Part shown: piece after piece, positions 23,698 through 26,444 of the stretch | Position numbering within the stretch: the first letter of the stretch is position 1 | Layout of the letters: the number at the start of each line of letters is the position of its first letter | Assembly: GCA_049516155.1 (NCBI GenBank) | Contig: JBEKTJ010000146.1 | Location: forward strand, 1-26,444 | Reading direction: 5' to 3' | DNA from: Bog-159 sp049516155 | GTDB lineage: Bacteria > Acidobacteriota > Terriglobia > Bryobacterales > Bryobacteraceae | Length of the DNA: 26,444 nucleotides | Position numbers and translations under genes: made by a program | Notes under the pieces: generated by a model | What the model saw: only the letters and a program-made list of their open reading frames with translations | Told to the model about the DNA's origin: nothing | Database searches by the model: none

Positions 23698-23955
23698 CTA
23701 GGCCACGGCCTTGATACTGACGAATTTGCCCTGCCGGCCGCGGTCGCGGAACTCGACCACACCCGTCACTTTGGCGAAAAGCGTGTCGTCCTTGCCCCAG
23801 CCGACGTTTTCGCCGGGCTTGATCGGTGTGCCCCGCTGGCGGACGATGATGGACCCGCCGGGCACCAATTCGCCGCCGAAACGCTTTACGCCGAGCCGCT
23901 GCGCGTTGGAATCGCGCCCGTTCTTAGAACTGCCTAATCCTTTTTTATGCGCCAT
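23698..23955 (-). CDS. rpmA: Ribosomal protein bL27
   Basis: The 85-residue large-subunit protein whose N-terminus reaches the peptidyl-transferase centre. It begins MAHKKGLGSSKNGRDSNAQR and has the conserved GGELVPGGSIIVRQRGT block; length is normal. There is no extra N-terminal cleavage peptide of the Firmicutes kind. Its ribosome-binding site AGGTGA overlaps the end of rplU, 7 bp away, implying coupled translation. Confidence 0.97.
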   Translation of the reverse strand: MAHKKGLGSSKNGRDSNAQRLGVKRFGGELVPGGSIIVRQRGTPIKPGENVGWGKDDTLFAKVTGVVEFRDRGRQGKFVSIKAVA

Positions 23956-23962
23956 ACTTCAC

Positions 23963-24271
23963 CTAAACCAGAATGTCGCCCACCTTCACTTCCGTGAAGT
24001 TCTGGCGATGCCCTATCGTACGCTTGTACTGCTTCTTGCGCTTGAACTTGAAGACCAGGATTTTCTTTGCCCGGCCGTTGCCGACGATGGTTCCCTTCAC
24101 GGTGGCTTGCCCCAGGTCGGAACCGGCCACCAGTTGGCCCTCGTCCTTGAATACGGCCCGCAAGGGCAGTTCGATTTCCGAGCCGACTTCGCCCTCCAAC
24201 GTCTCCACCCTGAGTACGTCGCCAGGGGCAACCCGGTACTGTTTGCCACCGGTCTCAATGATTGCGTGCAT
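23963..24271 (-). CDS. rplU: Ribosomal protein bL21
   Basis: The 102-residue large-subunit protein bL21, which binds 23S rRNA. It starts MHAIIETGGKQYRVAPGD and ends with KRKKQYKRTIGHRQNFTEVK. The ATG at 24271 is chosen over an open extension to 24304 because it gives the family N-terminus exactly and has AGAGG 7 bases upstream. It is the first gene of rplU-rpmA-obgE, divergent from a HAD phosphatase gene. Confidence 0.96.
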   Translation of the reverse strand: MHAIIETGGKQYRVAPGDVLRVETLEGEVGSEIELPLRAVFKDEGQLVAGSDLGQATVKGTIVGNGRAKKILVFKFKRKKQYKRTIGHRQNFTEVKVGDILV

Positions 24272-24336
24272 GGATAAACCTCTGAATTCCGCGCCAGGAC
24301 ACACTAAATGCGTCGGAGCTTCTGGACTAAGATATT

Positions 24337-24366
24337 AGTGTACAACATCCGGAGTACGATTTCCAA
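24337..24366 (-). promoter_or_regulatory. Promoter of the rplU-rpmA-obgE operon
   Basis: On the minus strand TTGGAA (24366-24361) and TACACT (24342-24337) lie 18 bp apart, predicting a start near 24330 and a 59-base leader. The -35 box abuts the start codon of the divergent HAD gene, so the two promoters overlap. Confidence 0.45.
24355..24360 (+). promoter_or_regulatory. -10 box of the HAD gene, leaderless placement
   Basis: TACGAT ends 7 bases before the ATG at 24367, putting +1 on its A. The -35 region is poor. A GGAG at 24351 would be 12 bases from the ATG, too far for a good ribosome-binding site, so the reading as a promoter is preferred but uncertain. Confidence 0.4.
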
Positions 24367-25038
24367 ATGCGCGCGGCGTTCTTGTTCGACCTAGACGGCA
24401 CCTTGATCGACAGCGTTTACCAGCACGTACTGGCCTGGCGTGAGGCGCTGGAACAGGACGGCATCCGTCTGGCGGTCTGGCGGATTCACCGGCGCATCGG
24501 CATGAGCGGCGGCCTGTTCGTAAACGCCCTGCTGCGCGAAACGGGACGCGACATTACCGGCGAGGAGGCGGAACGCCTGCAGCAATTTCACGCGGCCGCA
24601 TACGCGCGGCTGGCCTCGCAGGTGCGGCCGCTTCCCGGCGCCGAACAATTGCTCGCACACCTGTCGCAGACGCAGGTCCCCTATGCCATCGCCACCAGCG
24701 GGCGGCCGGAGAGCGCGGCCCTTGCGCTGAAAGCCCTGCACGTGCCGCCGGAGGTGCCCGTGGTCACGCGCGACCAGGTGCGGTATGCGAAGCCCGATCC
24801 GGACCTGTTCCTGGCCGCGGCGGATCGGCTGGGCGTATCCATTCAGGATTCGATCGTGGTTGGGGACAGCATTTGGGACCTGCTGGCCGCACAACGCGCC
24901 CGCGCGCTCGGCGTGGGACTGCTGTCCGGCGGCTACGGCCAGGAGGAGTTGGAGCGCGCCGGGGCTTATCGGGTCTATCAGGACCCGCTCGATCTGCTTA
25001 CGCATTTAGACGAACTGGGCATCCGCCGAACCGATTAG
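24367..25038 (+). CDS. HAD-superfamily phosphatase (subfamily IA, phosphoglycolate phosphatase/beta-phosphoglucomutase-like)
   Basis: A 223-residue cytoplasmic phosphotransferase. All four HAD motifs are present: FDLDGTLIDS with nucleophile Asp8 and acid/base Asp10; ATSG with Thr110/Ser111; Lys142 in YAKPDPD; and GDSIWD with Asp167 and Asp171 for magnesium. The helical cap (residues 16-85) follows motif I, the C1 arrangement of phosphoglycolate phosphatases and phosphoglucomutases. The cap sequence (WRIHRRIGMSGGLFV) does not let me pick a substrate; sugar phosphates or 2-phosphoglycolate are both possible. Its TAG stop overlaps the TAA of the convergent CGNR gene. Confidence 0.87.
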   Translation: MRAAFLFDLDGTLIDSVYQHVLAWREALEQDGIRLAVWRIHRRIGMSGGLFVNALLRETGRDITGEEAERLQQFHAAAYARLASQVRPLPGAEQLLAHLSQTQVPYAIATSGRPESAALALKALHVPPEVPVVTRDQVRYAKPDPDLFLAAADRLGVSIQDSIVVGDSIWDLLAAQRARALGVGLLSGGYGQEELERAGAYRVYQDPLDLLTHLDELGIRRTD

Positions 25039-25691
25039 ATCGCGCGCTGCTTTTCGCGGAATTTCTTCACTTTAGCCCGATTGCCGCAATCCTGCATATC
25101 GCACCATTGCCGGCGATGGTTGCGGCTGGTATCCAGGAACATCCATCCGCAATCTCCGCCGCGGCATTGCCCCAGCCTGGGCAGATCGCCGGACGTGAGC
25201 AGTTCGGCCGCCGAGAGCGGGACTGGCCATAGGATGCGGTCCAGCGCATCCGGCCGTTCCAAGAAGATCCAGCCAAACCGATCCCCGTGCGCGGCCAGGC
25301 GCTGATGCGATCGAGCGATCGCGAGTTCCGAGTGCAAGACATCCGCATCCGCTTCCGGCGGTCGCCACGCTTCGACCACGCACTTGAAGATACGGTATAG
25401 CGCTTCGCGCAACCGAATGGCCCGCTCCAGGACCTTGGCCGCTTCCGCGGAGTCGCGCGCAGCCAGGCGGGCCAGCCCTCCCGCGCGCCTGCGATCTATG
25501 ATTCCCGCCAGCACGCTCCACGCCAGCAAATCTTCATAGCTGCCGATTTTATCCCGCAGGACGGCGCCCGCACGATCTCGTCCGCCCACCGTGTTCACGA
25601 AATCCAGGCAAAGCCGCCCGCCGATAAATTTAACAGGTAACCGCTTTATTATTTTTGACAGGTTACCGGGCCCGTGATATTCTGTAACCAC
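25035..25691 (-). CDS. CGNR zinc-finger (ABATE-domain) putative transcriptional regulator
   Basis: A 218-residue protein with the N-terminal ABATE (alpha/beta ligand-binding) domain, starting FIGGRLCLDFVNTVGGRDR, and a C-terminal CGNR zinc finger (about residues 174-205): Cys176-x4-Cys181 (CRGGDC), then Cys197-x4-Cys202 (CDMQDCGNR). A basic tail (AKVKKFREKQR) suits DNA contact. Proteins of this family are treated as stress-linked transcription factors, though few are studied. The only suitable start is GTG 25691; no other start codon lies before the domain. It is head-to-head with the DinB-like gene, and repeated GGTWACC motifs lie in its first codons, over the DinB promoter. Autoregulation and control of the neighbour are likely but inferred. 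Its stop overlaps that of the HAD gene. Confidence 0.8.
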   Translation of the reverse strand: MVTEYHGPGNLSKIIKRLPVKFIGGRLCLDFVNTVGGRDRAGAVLRDKIGSYEDLLAWSVLAGIIDRRRAGGLARLAARDSAEAAKVLERAIRLREALYRIFKCVVEAWRPPEADADVLHSELAIARSHQRLAAHGDRFGWIFLERPDALDRILWPVPLSAAELLTSGDLPRLGQCRGGDCGWMFLDTSRNHRRQWCDMQDCGNRAKVKKFREKQRAI

Positions 25692-25714
25692 TATGCCTAG
25701 GTTAGCAGGTTACA
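25633..25714. promoter_or_regulatory. Cluster of GGTWACC-type repeats, candidate operators
   Basis: ACAGGTAACC (25633-25642) and ACAGGTTACC (25658-25667) match at 9 of 10 bases, 25 bp apart. Each has the near-palindrome GGTNACC. GTAACC (25684-25689), AGGTTA (25699-25704) and AGGTTAC (25707-25713) extend the series across both gene starts. The second site overlaps the -35 box of the DinB-like gene, which is where a repressor would act. Confidence 0.5.
25655..25683 (+). promoter_or_regulatory. Sigma-70 promoter of the DinB-like gene
   Basis: TTGACA (25655-25660, perfect consensus) and TATTCT (25678-25683) are 17 bp apart, and TGA directly before the -10 box makes it an extended -10. The predicted start is 25690. 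This is the strongest promoter in the window, which fits a promoter held down by a repressor. Confidence 0.75.
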
Positions 25715-26172
25715 TGAGGATTGCCACTGTCGCGGCCATGGCGGCGGCCGTCTGCGCCCAGCAGCCCAAAACGCCGTCCGCGGAGATCGCCGCCGCGTTC
25801 GCCGACGTCAACGGCAAAGTGCTGGATATGGCCAAAGACTTTCCCGCCGACAAGTACGACTACAAGCTGCGTCCGGAGATGCGCTCATTCGGCGCTGTGA
25901 TCGTGCACATCGCCTCCGGCAACGTTTTTGCCGCCAAAGCCGGCCGTGGCGAAAAGGTCAAGTGGGACGAACTCGATCCGGCGAATTACAAAACCAAAGC
26001 ACAGGCAGTGGCGCTGCTGGAAAAATCCATCGCGGACGCCACGGCCACGTTGAGGTCGCGGCCGCCTGAGAGCTTCTACAAGTCCGTGGAGCCATGGATG
26101 TCGGTCATCGAGCACGCCGGCGAGCATTATGGCCTGCTGGTGGCCTATTACAGAGCGGCATCGCGGAAGTAA
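25714..26172 (+). CDS. Exported DinB-like four-helix protein
   Basis: A 152-residue protein with the helical pattern of the DinB/YfiT superfamily, metal-binding four-helix bundles often linked to thiol transfer. Metal-ligand candidates are the histidine in VIVHIASGNVF and the His-x3-His of EHAGEHYGLLVAYYR near the C-terminus, where family members have HxxxHRGQL. The start ATG 25714 gives a signal peptide (MRIATVAAMAAAVCAQQ), with AGCAGG just upstream; ATG 25693 is possible and would leave only a 3-base leader. An exported DinB protein is typical of Acidobacteria. Its promoter is strong and overlapped by candidate operator repeats, and the CGNR regulator is transcribed divergently. The substrate is unknown. 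Confidence 0.7.
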   Translation: MRIATVAAMAAAVCAQQPKTPSAEIAAAFADVNGKVLDMAKDFPADKYDYKLRPEMRSFGAVIVHIASGNVFAAKAGRGEKVKWDELDPANYKTKAQAVALLEKSIADATATLRSRPPESFYKSVEPWMSVIEHAGEHYGLLVAYYRAASRK

Positions 26173-26210
26173 GGTAAAAGAGGGCTTGGCCGCGCGGTAT
26201 CATTGAAATT

Positions 26211-26318
26211 GTGATTCGCCGGCTTTACCTTAATCATTTTCGTTGCCTGGAAAACTTCGAGCTGCGCATTGCGGAGCAGTGTCCGTCCTCCTCATCGGAC
26301 GAAACGGCGCCGGAATAA
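26211..26318 (+). pseudogene. Broken N-terminus of a RecF/SMC-like ATPase
   Basis: GTG 26211 begins IRRLYLNHFRCLENFELRI, the typical opening of RecF-like AAA ATPases, but after GAGCAG the frame is lost: the Walker A region SVLLIGRNGAG is read only in another frame, and even there the Lys-Thr/Ser of the P-loop is absent (GRNGAG is followed by IRTDGT). The first frame stops at TAA 26316. The rest of the gene is gone. It is a relic of roughly 35 codons. A TATCAT box ends 8 bases before the GTG, so the remnant may still be transcribed. Confidence 0.6.
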
Positions 26319-26324
26319 GGACGG

Positions 26325-26444
26325 ATGGAACTGGCGAAGGATTGCCGCGAAGAAGCCTATACAACTTGGGGACACGAACTGCTCAAGCACAATGCCCGCG
26401 AGATCGGCCGATTACGCGAGCGTGTCCGGCCGTTCCTGTTCCAG
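26325..26444 (+). CDS. Start of an open frame of unknown function, continues past the window
   Basis: From ATG 26325 the frame stays open for 40 codons to the window edge, reading MELAKDCREEAYTTWGHELL and then KHNAREIGRLRERVRPFLFQ. An AAGGA lies just ahead of the ATG. It follows directly on the RecF-like relic, in the same frame after the TAA. I do not recognise it. It could be a gene start or a fragment fused by the deletion that destroyed the ATPase gene. Confidence 0.35.
   Translation, partial: MELAKDCREEAYTTWGHELLKHNAREIGRLRERVRPFLFQ

Overview
The window is high-GC bacterial chromosome, most like an Acidobacteriota of the Solibacter/Bryobacter type. That placement is an inference from gene content: a TonB-dependent receptor with an N-terminal carboxypeptidase-regulatory domain, a choice-of-anchor-D repeat protein, a WxPGxW-repeat protein, a TMTC-like glycosyltransferase with TPRs, and an ECF sigma operon with a zinc-free anti-sigma factor. 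No rRNA, tRNA, CRISPR array or intact transposon was seen.

Layout. (1) 1-2074, minus strand: histidine ammonia-lyase followed 33 bp later by the start of a TonB-dependent receptor that runs off the left edge. (2) 2265-7482, plus strand: a secreted WxPGxW-repeat protein, branched-chain aminotransferase (probably leaderless), N-acetylglucosamine-6-phosphate deacetylase, and a membrane glycosyltransferase with a TPR tail. (3) 7492-10542, minus: a nine-repeat secreted choice-of-anchor-D protein with a clear promoter and a TTG start. (4) 10843-15150, plus: ECF sigma factor, overlapping membrane anti-sigma factor, a secreted protein related to the anti-sigma factor's outer domain, and a secreted Tyr-rich protein. 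This is the most system-like cluster here. (5) 15238-17707: rpsO and pnp with two hairpins between them; pnp has a frame-shifting internal deletion in its S1 domain. (6) 17708-19720: decayed DNA holding remnants of two small genes, a DUF262/HNH-type protein and a TPR protein. (7) 19725-22288: a secreted PNGase A-family protein and a two-repeat protein with an 88-residue period. (8) 22587-24271, minus: the conserved rplU-rpmA-obgE cluster, with a heptanucleotide tandem repeat between rpmA and obgE. (9) 24367-26444: a HAD phosphatase tail-to-tail with a CGNR zinc-finger regulator, which is head-to-head with a secreted DinB-like protein across a set of GGTWACC repeats, then the broken start of a RecF/SMC-like ATPase.

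How the genes relate. Housekeeping blocks (rpsO-pnp, rplU-rpmA-obgE, ilvE) alternate with lineage-specific exported proteins. The strongest regulatory hypotheses are an ECF sigma circuit whose anti-sigma factor senses through a fold shared with its own secreted target, and a CGNR regulator controlling itself and a DinB-like neighbour. Several genes have a -10 box placed so that transcription should begin at or within one base of the start codon, which suggests leaderless mRNAs are common here. All names rest on reading motifs by eye; no database search was run.
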